A stretch of 41,190 nt of DNA from Streptomyces cellulosae (GTDB lineage: Bacteria > Actinomycetota > Actinomycetes > Streptomycetales > Streptomycetaceae), in NCBI GenBank assembly GCA_014655195.1, contig BNBH01000044.1, forward strand, positions 1 to 41,190, read 5' to 3'. This document shows positions 16,391 through 24,784 of the stretch, in pieces. The notes under the pieces were generated by a model, which made no database searches, was not told the origin of the DNA, and saw only the letters and a program-made list of their open reading frames with translations. The position numbers and the translations under genes are program-made. Every line of letters starts with the position of its first letter. The first letter of the stretch is position 1.

Positions 16391-18080
16391 GGTTCTGTCG
16401 ACGATCTTGTGATCCAGCGCGGAGGTTGTCACCGTGCGAGCAAGACGCGTTTGCGAAGGAGATCGAGGCCGGCACGGCCGAACATCTGGCGTTTCAGCAT
16501 CTTCAGCCGGTTGATGTTGCCTTCAACGGCGCCAGAACTATGTGGCAGGGACAGGCCGTTCTGGACGGCGCCGAAGTCGCGGCGGAGGTTGCGAGCGAAG
16601 CCCGCAAGTGGAGCCAGGGTGTCGTGCTCGACGCCGGCGATCCACTCTTCGAGCCGGTCGCCTTGGCGTGCGGTCATCATGACGGCGAACTTCCTGACGT
16701 GGCCGGTGAGCCGGTCCAGTTCGGGGTCGCGCTCACGCAGGCGGTTCAGCTTGTCGGCATCGCCGTCGTGGAGGTGTTCGGGATGGGTCATGATCCATGC
16801 GGTGACCTCGCGGACCGAGGGAGGCTTGGGGCCGACGGCGGGTGCGTGCCCGCGCCCGGTGCGGTAGCGCCGCAGATGACGCTGGACGGCCAACTCGCCT
16901 CCGGGATAGCCGAGTTTTTGGATCTCTCGGTGGAGCTGTGCGGCATTTCTTATGCCTTCGTTCCAGCGTCGGTGCAGGTAGCCGACGTACGGGTCGACGA
17001 CATGCGCCCGCTGCAGGGTCTTGGCGACGACATCATCAGCGGAGCGGGCGTTGACCAGCTTGCGGACGGTGGCCTGGTGCAGCCCGAGCTTCCGGCCGAT
17101 CGCCGCCTTCGACATCCCCTGGGCCCACAGCTCGTGGGCGGCGGCATGCTGCTCCCGCAGCCGGGTCACGATCTTCAGCTCCTTCGACGGCTGCACCACC
17201 TCGGGCTCCGTTTCCGGGTGGCCGGGGCCGTCTTCCGCTGCGGCAAGCGGTTCTGCCAGGTGGGAGCGGTGGGCGTTGACCGTCTTCTCAACCGCCTGGC
17301 CGAGGTTGGCCCACAAGTGATATCGGTCCGCGACCTGCTGGGCCTGGGGCGCCCCGACCCGCGCGCCCTCCCCGTAACCACTGGAGCGGTCCCGGCAGAT
17401 GACCTTCACCTCGGGATGGCCTTGGAGCCAGGCGGCCAGGTCCTCGCCGTCGCGGCCGTCGTAGAGATGCAGCGGCCGGTGGGTGGCCATGTCGATCAGC
17501 ACCGTGCCGTAGTGGCGGCCCTTGCGGAAGGCAAAGTCGTCGACACCGAGCACCTCAACCTCGCCGATTTCCGGCTCGGGCAGGGCCCGGACCATCCGCA
17601 GCAAGGTGTCCCTGCCCACCGTGATGCCGACCGCGGCCGCCAGGCGGGCCCCTGCCCGGCCGGCCAGCGCCAATCCGATCTGCGTCAACAGCCCGCGAAG
17701 CAAAGGGGTATAGCGGCCCTGCGGAGTCGTCAGTCCCGCGATCTGCTCGGCGAACGTCACTGCCGTGCAGGCACAGCGGAAGCGACGTATGTGTAACTCG
17801 ATCACGACACCGAGACCGCCCACAGCGGCATCGCGCAGCTTGCGTACATATCCGCCGTGCACCCGCGACGAGCTATGACCGCAGTGGCAGGCCCCCGTCG
17901 TCGACCGCACGCGTGCCCGCAGTACTACCTCGTCCGGCTGTCGCTCGACCTCCTCGATCAGCAGCGCGGACAGGTACGGAAACAGCTCCAGGAGCACATC
18001 ACGAGAACACCCGACGCATGATCGCGAACAGTCGGCACAGCCCGCTCAACCGTCCGGATCACAAGATCGTCGACAGAACC
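16391..18080 (-). mobile_element. ISL3-family insertion sequence, intact
   Basis: 1690 bp bounded by perfect 25-bp inverted repeats (16391-16415 and 18056-18080, beginning GGTTCTGTCGACGATCTTG). It is flanked by an 8-bp direct duplication CGGATCTT (16383-16390 and 18081-18088), the size expected for ISL3. It sits inside the IS256 transposase gene; precise removal restores NVKIRDGQVANRP in frame. Confidence 0.96.
16429..17997 (-). CDS. ISL3-family transposase
   Basis: 522 residues, full length. N-terminal zinc-finger-like cysteine and histidine cluster (CHCGHSSSRVHG and CACT, residues 37-80), catalytic Asp in VLGVDDFAFRKG, second Asp in VICRDRSSGYGEGA, a helical insertion, and Glu in SSGAVEGNINRLKMLKRQMF near the end. 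All acidic residues are present and the frame is unbroken, so this element may still be mobile. GTG start at 17997, 59 nt inside the right inverted repeat. Confidence 0.95.
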   Translation of the reverse strand: MLLELFPYLSALLIEEVERQPDEVVLRARVRSTTGACHCGHSSSRVHGGYVRKLRDAAVGGLGVVIELHIRRFRCACTAVTFAEQIAGLTTPQGRYTPLLRGLLTQIGLALAGRAGARLAAAVGITVGRDTLLRMVRALPEPEIGEVEVLGVDDFAFRKGRHYGTVLIDMATHRPLHLYDGRDGEDLAAWLQGHPEVKVICRDRSSGYGEGARVGAPQAQQVADRYHLWANLGQAVEKTVNAHRSHLAEPLAAAEDGPGHPETEPEVVQPSKELKIVTRLREQHAAAHELWAQGMSKAAIGRKLGLHQATVRKLVNARSADDVVAKTLQRAHVVDPYVGYLHRRWNEGIRNAAQLHREIQKLGYPGGELAVQRHLRRYRTGRGHAPAVGPKPPSVREVTAWIMTHPEHLHDGDADKLNRLRERDPELDRLTGHVRKFAVMMTARQGDRLEEWIAGVEHDTLAPLAGFARNLRRDFGAVQNGLSLPHSSGAVEGNINRLKMLKRQMFGRAGLDLLRKRVLLAR

Positions 18081-18757
18081 CGGATCTTCACGTTGGCGGC
18101 GTCCACGAACAGCACCGGGTAGACGCGGTCCAGCGGCCGGTTGGACCACTCCGCCCTGCCGTCCATCACCTTGTCGGTGATCGTGGAGATCGTGGCCTTG
18201 GACACGCTCGCGCCGTAGACCTCGGCCAGGTGCGCGGATATCTCGCCGTGGGTGAGCTCCTTCGCGGACAACGACAGCACCATCTCGTCCACGCCGGAGA
18301 GGCGCCGCTGCCGCTTCTTGACAATGGCCGGCTCGAACGTGCCCGCCACATCCCGGGGGACCTTCACCTCGACAGGACCGACATCGGTCAGCACCGTCTT
18401 CGCCCGCGTCCCGTTGCGGGAGTTGCCGCTGCCCCGGCTCTCGGCGTCATGCTTCTCGTATCCGAGGTGATCGGTGATCTCGCCCTCCAGGGCGGACTCC
18501 AGGACCCGCTTGGTCAGCTGCTGGAGCAGCCCGCCCTCCCCGGTCAGCTGCAGACCCTCGCTGCGGGCCCGGTCCACGAGCATCGCGACCAACTGCTCGT
18601 CACTCGCCGGCACGACCGCCGTCGGCTCGCTGCCCGGTATCTGCTCGATGGTGGTGTCGCTCGTCTGGCGTCTCCTTGATCATCGGATCCGCCGATCATT
18701 GAACACTCCCGACCCAAGGCCACTGGCAGTGAACACCGAACTTCGGGAGCTGACGCC

Positions 18758-18800
18758 CAGCGCTCGCTGAACGGCACTCTGGGCTGCTCAGCGAGCGCTG
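18758..18800 (-). terminator. Hairpin after serA
   Basis: A perfect 13-bp stem (18758-18770 with 18788-18800, CAGCGCTCGCTGA) with a 17-nt loop lies 25 nt beyond the serA stop and before the IS256 boundary. Confidence 0.8.
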
Positions 18801-18825
18801 CAGTGGCCGTGGGCCACCATCTGGT

Positions 18826-20415
18826 TCAGTCGAGGCTGACCGTTCGGGCGGAGGTGGCGCCGATCTCCTGGGCGATTTCGCCGACAACGTCCGGCGGGAC
18901 GGTGTTGTCGACGCTCAGGGCGATGAGCGCCTCACCGCCCGGTACGGAACGCGACACCTGCATGCCGGCGATGTTGATACCGGCTTGGCCGAGGATGCCG
19001 CCGACGGTGCCGATGACGCCGGGGCGGTCCGAGTAACGCAGGAAGATCAGGTGGTCGGCAACCGGGAGGTCGATGCCGTGCTTTCCCACGGACACGATCT
19101 TCTGGATGTGCCTCATGCCCGCGAGGGTGCCGGAGACCGCGATCTCCTCGCCGTCAGTGAGCGTGCCGCGGACGGTCACCATAGTGCGGTGGTCGGGGGA
19201 GGCGGAGTTGGTGGTCAGTCGGACCTCGACGCCGCGCTGCTGCGCGAACAGCGGGGCGTTGACGTAGGAGACGGTCTCTTCGACGATGTCCTCGAAGACG
19301 CCCTTGAGGGCGGACAGTTCCAGCACCTTCACGTCGTGCTGGGTGATCTCGCCGTACACCTCGACGTCGAGGCGGACCGCGACCTCACCGGCGAGTGCGG
19401 TGAAGATGCGGCCGAGGTTCTCGGCGAGCGGCAGGACGGGGCGGACGTCCTCGGAGATGACGCCGCCCTGGACGTTGACCGCGTCCGGCACCAGCTCACC
19501 GGCGAGCGCGAGGCGGACGGAATTGGCGACGGCGATGCCCGCCTTCTCCTGGGCCTCGTCGGTGGAGGCGCCGAGGTGCGGGGTGCACACGACCTGGTCG
19601 AACTGGAACAGGGGGGAGTCGGTGCAGGGTTCCGTCGCGTACACGTCGAGGCCGGCGCCGGTGACCCGGCCCTCCTTCAGCGCGGAGAACAGCGCCTCTT
19701 CGTCGACGATGCCGCCGCGCGCGGCGTTGATGATGCGGACGGTCGGCTTGACCTTGTACAGCGCCTCGTCGCCGATGAGGCCGAGCGTTTCAGGGGTCTT
19801 GGGCAGGTGCACGGTGATGAAGTCCGAGACCTCCAGCAGCTCGTCGAGGGAGAGCAGCTGCGCGCCCATCTGCGCGGCGCGCGCGGGCTGGACGTAGGGG
19901 TCGTAGGCGACGATCTTCATGCCGAAGGCCGACATGCGCTGGGCGACTAGGACCCCGATGCGGCCGAGGCCGACGACGCCGAGGGTCTTCTCGCTCAGCT
20001 CCACGCCCGTGTACTTGCTGCGCTTCCACTCGCCGTTCTTCAGGGCGGCGTCGGCCTGTGGGATGTTGCGGGCGGTGGCGATGATCAGGCCGCAGGCGAG
20101 CTCGGCGGCCGTGACGATGTTCGAGGTGGGTGCGTTCACCACCATCACGCCGGCCTGGGTGGCTGCGGTGACATCGACATTGTCGAGGCCGACGCCGGCG
20201 CGGGCGACGACCTTCAGGCGTTTCGCGGCGGCGATGACCTCGGCGTCGACCTTGGTGGCCGAGCGGAGCAGGATCGCGTCGACGTCGGCGATTGCAGGCA
20301 GAAGTTCGGAGCGGTCGGCGCCGTTGCAGTGGCGGATCTCGAAGTCGGGGCCCAGGGCTTCGACGGTGGCGGGTGACAGCTGTTCGGCGATGAGTACGAC
20401 GGGCTTCGGGCTCAC
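18826..20415 (-). CDS. serA: D-3-phosphoglycerate dehydrogenase
   Basis: 529 residues, the usual length of the long actinobacterial form. It oxidises 3-phosphoglycerate to phosphohydroxypyruvate, the first step toward phosphoserine, serine, glycine and cysteine. Visible: substrate-domain start (VVLIAEQLSP), NAD loop GVVGLGRIG, catalytic Arg in NAARGGIVDEEAL, His in TPHLGASTDEAQEKAG, the intervening allosteric domain (about 315-450) and a C-terminal ACT domain (about 455-529) for serine feedback. GTG start. Streptomyces normally keep serA beside ilvBNC; here it follows an exporter and a cysteine-synthase-like gene and abuts an IS256 remnant. It is therefore either a relocated or a second copy. 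The MFS hairpin at 20512-20546 suggests its own promoter between 20416 and 20512. Confidence 0.97.
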   Translation of the reverse strand: MSPKPVVLIAEQLSPATVEALGPDFEIRHCNGADRSELLPAIADVDAILLRSATKVDAEVIAAAKRLKVVARAGVGLDNVDVTAATQAGVMVVNAPTSNIVTAAELACGLIIATARNIPQADAALKNGEWKRSKYTGVELSEKTLGVVGLGRIGVLVAQRMSAFGMKIVAYDPYVQPARAAQMGAQLLSLDELLEVSDFITVHLPKTPETLGLIGDEALYKVKPTVRIINAARGGIVDEEALFSALKEGRVTGAGLDVYATEPCTDSPLFQFDQVVCTPHLGASTDEAQEKAGIAVANSVRLALAGELVPDAVNVQGGVISEDVRPVLPLAENLGRIFTALAGEVAVRLDVEVYGEITQHDVKVLELSALKGVFEDIVEETVSYVNAPLFAQQRGVEVRLTTNSASPDHRTMVTVRGTLTDGEEIAVSGTLAGMRHIQKIVSVGKHGIDLPVADHLIFLRYSDRPGVIGTVGGILGQAGINIAGMQVSRSVPGGEALIALSVDNTVPPDVVGEIAQEIGATSARTVSLD

Positions 20416-20511
20416 AGGAGTTTTCAGTCCTTCATGTCTTCAGGAGGACGCCGGCCCGGAGGCAGAGGTCTCTTGCATGGACCGGCGGAGTGCAGGCAGG
20501 GGTGACCGGCC

Positions 20512-20546
20512 GGAGGGGACGGAAGGAGAATCGGTCCGTCCCCTCC
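20512..20546 (-). terminator. Hairpin after the MFS gene
   Basis: A 12-bp stem (20512-20523 with 20535-20546, GGAGGGGACGGA) and 11-nt loop lie 16 nt beyond the MFS stop and before serA. Confidence 0.8.
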
Positions 20547-20562
20547 AGCACAGGAGGTCGTG

Positions 20563-21861
20563 TTATGCGTTCGCGGGCTCTGGCTGCGCCTCGCGCACCG
20601 GTTGAGCCAGGCGGCCCGTGCGGTGCAGCCCGTAGAGGGCGGCGGCGCAGGCGAGGCCGAGTGCGACCAGCGCCACCCACGGCAGCGCGGACATCCCCGC
20701 GGCCCGTGCGGCGTCCAGCGCGGCACCCGTCAGCAGGTTGCCGAGGGTGATGCCGATGCCGCAGATGGTGTTGTACAGGCCGTAGTGGGTGGCGACGAGG
20801 CGGTTGCCGGAGAGGCGGACGATGGTGTCCATCTCGAAGGGGTACGCGATCATCGTGCCGATCGCGAGGAGCAGCGCGGACAGCGCCGGCGGCACGGCCG
20901 CGAGCAACCACAGCCCAACCCCACCGTCCGGTACCGGGACCGCAGTGGCCACCAGCAGCGGAACGAACCCCAGCCCCATGGTCAGCAACCCCCAGGTCAG
21001 CGCGCGGCCCGGTTCCATGCGGGCCTTGCACCAGGCGGTCACCTTGGTCTGGAAGAGGATGGTGCTCAACCCCGAGACGGCGAACAGCACCGCCACCGCC
21101 CCCGTGCCGAACGTCCCGTCGCCACCCAGGCGCCGTACCTCCAGCGGCAGGGCCAGATAGACCTGGAACTGCATGACGTAGAAGCCGATCATGGCAACCG
21201 AGAACAGCAGGAACGGCCTGTTGGACACGATGCCCCGCCACTGGGACAGCACGCCCTCCTGGTCCTGTCCACGCTTGGCGTCGTCGCCCCGGCGGGCAGG
21301 CAGGGACCGGATCTGGACAATGCTCAGCAGAGCGAAGATCCCGGCCGCGGTAAGGCACGTGACGCGGAAGCTCACACCGGTCAGCAGCATGCCCACCAGC
21401 GGGCCAAGCAGGATCCCGGCCTGGTAGAAGACGTTGAACAGCGCGAACGCCTCGACCCGGCGTTCACCCGCGTCCGCCGCCACATAGGCCCGTACCGCCG
21501 GATTGAACAGGGCCCCGGCCAGTCCCGTCGCCGCCGAAGCGGCCAGCAGGGCGGGTACGGACTCCACGAGTCCGAGGGTCGCGAAGCCGACGATGCGCAG
21601 CACCAGCCCGGCGATGATCATGGGCTTGTAGCCGAGACGGTCGGCCAGGGTTCCGCCGAGCAGGAACATGCCCTGCTGGCTGAAGTTCCGCACGCCGAGA
21701 ATCAGGCCGACCAGCCAGCCCGCCAGCCCCACGGGACCGGCCAGATACGCCGCCAGGTACGGCATCAGCATGTAGAAGCCGAGGTTGATGGTGAACTGGT
21801 TCACCATCAACAGCTGGACGCTGCGTTCGTAGGAACGGACCTGTGCGAGGGTGCTCCTCAC
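20563..21861 (-). CDS. MFS transporter (DHA-type efflux)
   Basis: 432 residues with about twelve hydrophobic segments. The loop between helices 2 and 3 carries GGTLADRLGYKPMI, the MFS motif A variant, and helix 5 has a motif-C-like stretch (FYQAGILLGPLVGMLL), which is typical of drug and metabolite exporters. A charged central loop (ARRGDDAKRGQDQEG) separates the halves. The GTG start overlaps the stop of the PLP enzyme gene (GTGA) and uses GAGGAGG in the end of that gene, so both proteins are made together. By context it likely exports the product of that enzyme (inference). Confidence 0.95.
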   Translation of the reverse strand: MRSTLAQVRSYERSVQLLMVNQFTINLGFYMLMPYLAAYLAGPVGLAGWLVGLILGVRNFSQQGMFLLGGTLADRLGYKPMIIAGLVLRIVGFATLGLVESVPALLAASAATGLAGALFNPAVRAYVAADAGERRVEAFALFNVFYQAGILLGPLVGMLLTGVSFRVTCLTAAGIFALLSIVQIRSLPARRGDDAKRGQDQEGVLSQWRGIVSNRPFLLFSVAMIGFYVMQFQVYLALPLEVRRLGGDGTFGTGAVAVLFAVSGLSTILFQTKVTAWCKARMEPGRALTWGLLTMGLGFVPLLVATAVPVPDGGVGLWLLAAVPPALSALLLAIGTMIAYPFEMDTIVRLSGNRLVATHYGLYNTICGIGITLGNLLTGAALDAARAAGMSALPWVALVALGLACAAALYGLHRTGRLAQPVREAQPEPANA

Positions 21862-23060
21862 CGGTTGTCCTCCTCAGCACCGTCGACGTCGTCACGCTGC
21901 TCGGCGGTGTCGCTGTCCCTGGACGCCTCGGTTTCCGTTTCGGATGCGTCGAGCGGAGCGGCCACGTCGTAGCGCGGCTCGGAGTCGGTCAGGGTGAGCG
22001 GGTCCACGACGTTCTCGCATCGCGTCCAGCGGGTGACCTCCTTCTCGTCCAGGCGGCCGATCACCTCCGGCTCTGGCGCGGGCGGGGAGTCGAGCAAGCC
22101 GTGGGCGGCGCAGTAGTCGTCGTCGTAGACGGTGCCGAGGTAGCGCTGCGGGCCGTCGGGGAAGATCGCGGCGATCCGGGTGTCCGCGGGCAGGGTCCGG
22201 GCCAGCCAGCCCGCCACCAGCGCTACCGCGCCAACGCTCCAGCCACCCGTTGCGTAGTGGGAAGAGGCGAGCTGGCGGCAGGTCCACACCGACTCGGCCG
22301 GGGAGACCCAGTGCACCTCACTGAAGTTGTCGTAGGCCACGTTGCGCGGGTAGATGCTGGAGCCCAGGCCACGCATCAGCCGGGGCCGGGCGGGCTGACC
22401 GAAGATCGTCGACCCGATGGTGTCCACCCCGACCAGCTTCAGATCCGGGTAGAGCTGCTGGAGCACCCGGGAGACTCCGGCGGAGTGCCCGCCGGTGCCC
22501 ACACTGCACACCAGCACGTCGATGTGGCCCAGCTCCGTGGCCAGTTCCAGGGCCAGCGGGGTGTAGGCGGTCGTGTTGTCCGGGTTGTTGTACTGGTCCG
22601 GGCACCAGGAACCGGGGTGCTGCTCCATCAGCTTGGCGACCCGGTCCCGGCGCGCCTGCTGCCAGCCCCCAGTGGGGTGCGGCTCGGAGACGACGTTGAC
22701 CTGGGCGCCGTACGCCATCAGCAGCTTGGACATGGACATTTCCAGGCCCGGGTCGGTGACCAGGGTGACGGGGTGGCCGTAGACCATGCCGGCCAGGGCG
22801 AGCCCCAGGCCGAGCGTGCCGCTGGTCGACTCGATGATCCGGGCGCCCGGCCGCAGGTCACCGCGGGAACGGGCCCGTTCGACCATGTGCAGGCCCGGAC
22901 GGTCCTTGATACCGCCGGGATTGAAGCCCTCCAGCTTCGCCCAGAAACCTCGCCCCTCCGGGGCGAGAGGCTCCGATACCCGCAGCAGCGGGGTGTTGCC
23001 GACCAGCCCGGACAGGGCAGAGCGGGTGGGGGGTGTCATGTCAGTGGTCGGAGAATGCAT
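21858..23060 (-). CDS. PLP-dependent cysteine synthase-like enzyme (SbnA/CysM type)
   Basis: About 400 residues of the fold-II beta-replacement family. PLP lysine K52 lies in FNPGGIKDRPG; the canonical motif is NPGGSxKDR, so the Ser before Lys is missing. The substrate loop reads ESTSGTLGLG instead of TSGNTG, and the phosphate cup is VGTGGHSAG. These changes resemble SbnA-type enzymes, which use O-phosphoserine, more than housekeeping CysK. A long acidic tail (about 350-400) is unusual. Start ATG 23060 fits the family N terminus; an in-frame ATG at 23102 would add a 14-residue extension. Coupled to the MFS exporter and close to serA, the source of phosphoserine, so phosphoserine is a plausible substrate. 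Exact product unknown. Confidence 0.88.
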   Translation of the reverse strand: MHSPTTDMTPPTRSALSGLVGNTPLLRVSEPLAPEGRGFWAKLEGFNPGGIKDRPGLHMVERARSRGDLRPGARIIESTSGTLGLGLALAGMVYGHPVTLVTDPGLEMSMSKLLMAYGAQVNVVSEPHPTGGWQQARRDRVAKLMEQHPGSWCPDQYNNPDNTTAYTPLALELATELGHIDVLVCSVGTGGHSAGVSRVLQQLYPDLKLVGVDTIGSTIFGQPARPRLMRGLGSSIYPRNVAYDNFSEVHWVSPAESVWTCRQLASSHYATGGWSVGAVALVAGWLARTLPADTRIAAIFPDGPQRYLGTVYDDDYCAAHGLLDSPPAPEPEVIGRLDEKEVTRWTRCENVVDPLTLTDSEPRYDVAAPLDASETETEASRDSDTAEQRDDVDGAEEDNR

Positions 23061-23159
23061 TGTCCGCTCTCGTTCGGTGAGGTGCGAGGGGTGTTCGCTC
23101 ATCTCGCATGCGGCCCGACCAGGGCAGGGAGCAGTCCCCGCCTCCGCGGGCGGCACGCG

Positions 23160-23180
23160 GCAGCCGTTGCCTACGGCTGC
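23160..23180. promoter_or_regulatory. Hairpin in the leader of the PLP enzyme gene
   Basis: GCAGCCGT-tgcct-ACGGCTGC forms a perfect 8-bp stem between the upstream small gene and the PLP enzyme start. It could be a weak terminator or attenuator; function not shown. Confidence 0.4.
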
Positions 23181-23191
23181 GACCGAGAGGT

Positions 23192-23623
23192 CTAGATCCG
23201 CCACCGACAGACGATCGTGAGCGTCGAGCGGCCGGGCGTCGCTATCGGGTGCCTTCCTGGTCTGCGCCGAACCGGAGACAGCCCCAGGGCCGCGACCGCC
23301 GGCACTCCGGCGCCGGAAAGCAGTGAACCCGCGCGGGTCGGCGCATCCGACCCACCCTGAACCTGGGGGACCAGGGTGGGGGAGGAGCAGGACGTACCGC
23401 TGTGTGAATGCTCAGACTCACTCTCAAGTGAAGATCCGGCATCGGGCGCTGCGTCACCAGTGAGCACAACCGAAGCAAGGTGCCCATGATCCCCGTCGTG
23501 CGACAGGGCAGGGCAGTGGAAGAGCCCCGTCAGCAGTAAGGCGCCCAGCACCCAGGCCAGCAACCGGCGCGGCGATGGCGCAGCGGGCTGGGCCAGACGG
23601 GCGGGGGAGGGGGCGTTCGGCAC
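23192..23623 (-). CDS. Small membrane-anchored His/Cys protein, possibly DUF6153-like
   Basis: 143 residues. A hydrophobic segment (LLAWVLGALLLTGLFHCPAL, about 20-40) is followed by histidine-containing stretches (HDGDHGH, SEHSHSGTSC) that could bind metal ions outside the membrane. The GTG at 23623 has CCTCC complement (GGAGG) four bases upstream. I do not recognise a firm family; the composition resembles the small DUF6153 proteins often found near copper genes in Streptomyces. It ends 131 bp before the PLP gene start, same strand. Confidence 0.6.
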   Translation of the reverse strand: MPNAPSPARLAQPAAPSPRRLLAWVLGALLLTGLFHCPALSHDGDHGHLASVVLTGDAAPDAGSSLESESEHSHSGTSCSSPTLVPQVQGGSDAPTRAGSLLSGAGVPAVAALGLSPVRRRPGRHPIATPGRSTLTIVCRWRI

Positions 23624-23778
23624 AGGTCCTCCGTGCGGCAGCCGTCTCCAAGCCCTGTAGGGCAGGGAGGAGCAGCAACAGGTCGGCGAGCAGTGGGCGA
23701 GCGCCGTCGTCCGGTCCGTTCAGCCTGTAAGCGGCCGTGCGGGAAGTCGGGCGCCAGAATCCTTCCAAGATCGCACAC

Positions 23779-23799
23779 AACGGACATTAGCGGTCCGTT
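23779..23799. promoter_or_regulatory. Inverted repeat, possible operator
   Basis: AACGGAC-attagcg-GTCCGTT, 7-bp arms around a 7-nt AT-rich spacer, lies upstream of the small His/Cys gene on the minus strand. Binding factor unknown. Confidence 0.45.
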
Positions 23800-23841
23800 C
23801 GCTTACGTGCGGGGAAGTGGCCGGCGGGAGGCGTGCCGAAT

Positions 23842-24297
23842 CTAGACCTGCAGCACGATTGATGCTCTGGACTCCAGAGGTGACGGGACAGTCACCCCTG
23901 CCCCTTCCGGGGACGTCCGACGGATGTCCACCCCGTGGGGCAGCAGTTCCTCGCTCAGTGGAGAGGGGCAGGGAGCCCCGAAGGTGACCCCCTGCTGCGG
24001 CTGCCCCGGCGTGCACTCCTGTGCGGGGTGGGAGGGAGCATCGTCGTGGTCGTGCGGATCGAGCGGTGAGGCTTCGAGCGCCTGCTCACCATGGGTGACC
24101 AGGGTCGTGACCTGACCGTCGACGGCGCTCTGCGACGTGGTCGCCGCAGTGGCGTTGATGTGGCCTGCGACGCCCTCGGTGCTCACACTGTGGGCGTATA
24201 CAAGGCCGAACAGCAATGTGGCCAGCCCGAAAAGATGCAGCAGGGCAGCCCATGGGCGTGTCCGCTGCGCTCCGCGGGGAGACCAGTTCGTAACCAC
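23842..24297 (-). CDS. Second small membrane-anchored His/Cys protein, possibly DUF6153-like
   Basis: 151 residues. One hydrophobic helix near the N terminus (WAALLHLFGLATLLFGLVYA, about 15-34) leads into an extracytoplasmic region with DPHDHDDAPSHP and two cysteines (QECTPGQPQQGVTFGAPCP). Layout, size and orientation match the gene at 23192, so the two are probably ancient duplicates. GTG start with a weak ribosome site. Metal binding is inferred from the His cluster only. Confidence 0.6.
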   Translation of the reverse strand: MVTNWSPRGAQRTRPWAALLHLFGLATLLFGLVYAHSVSTEGVAGHINATAATTSQSAVDGQVTTLVTHGEQALEASPLDPHDHDDAPSHPAQECTPGQPQQGVTFGAPCPSPLSEELLPHGVDIRRTSPEGAGVTVPSPLESRASIVLQV

Positions 24298-24784
24298 GCC
24301 GTGATCCTAGCGTCCCCCGCGACACAACACTGACCCCTCCCTGCATCACGCGCGTTAACAAGCCATGTGCGGATTGCGGGAATCGCGCATCATGAACGAA
24401 ACCACAGCAGCACTCGACAAATGGTTGCGCGACGGGCTTCGTTGCCCAGGGAGGTCAGACAGCCCGCGAGGGCATAGAGCCTGGTCGGCAGGCCTGTTGT
24501 CTGTCGGCATCGCATGAAAGTACGGATCGCCGTGTCGGAAGCTGCCCGACGGACGGACGCTGCCCCGCTCGGGCGAAACAGATTCGCAGCGGCGAGCGCG
24601 GCCTGCTGTGCCCGGATCGATGGCGCCGGCACGGTGACCTTGCCTGACCAACCTACCTGGGCCCGCTCGAGTGCCAGGCTGGTCCATCGGATGAGGAGGT
24701 TCCCGTGGCCGCCGGAGCAGCCCCGGTTCGTCCCGTCGGTGACACAGGCTGCCGGCTGCCCGATGTCTGGATCGGGGCGGCACT
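24298..24784. other. 487-bp divergent intergenic region
   Basis: Between the divergent small membrane protein and the antiporter. A minus-strand frame at 24390-24632 (80 codons) has coding-like stretches (AALAAANLFRPSGAASVRRA, TRLYALAGCLTSLGNEARRA) but no known domain or clear start, so it may be a remnant. No riboswitch that I know for potassium transporters could be matched by eye. Confidence 0.45.

Larger units (their letters stand above)
15685..18613 (-). pseudogene. IS256-family (Mutator) transposase, multiply broken
   Basis: The N-terminal part (18613 to 18089) covers the normal start through FVDAANVKIR. It resumes at 16390 with DGQVANRPIYVVMAV after the ISL3 insertion. Two more defects follow: a TGA at 16166-16168 where relatives have Trp (EAVETV-stop-PRTIVQTCVVHLL), and a frameshift near 15968-15973 (AVIRL to WENAWAEFVPF) that looks like a 2-nt loss. 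The C-terminal part (STNAIESVNARIRKAVRARG with the conserved Glu, then GRLTPAAN) is in the last frame. The N terminus may also be shifted, since an ATG-initiated frame upstream (MIKETPDER) is out of phase. Dead on several counts. Confidence 0.9.
15646..18706 (-). mobile_element. IS256-family element, defective, interrupted by an ISL3 element
   Basis: The ends are imperfect inverted repeats: GTGTCCACTAGACGGCTGAT at 15646 on the plus strand and GTGTTCAATGATCGGCGGAT ending at 18706 on the minus strand (16 of 24 positions match). About 1370 bp once the ISL3 insertion is removed. No 8-9-bp target duplication is visible beside these ends, so one flank may have been changed by recombination or deletion. 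Confidence 0.8.

Noticed and set aside
18056..18088. Transposase C terminus (RVLSTIL) as the real end of an IS256 protein
   Set aside because: These residues are read from the ISL3 inverted repeat after the insertion point.
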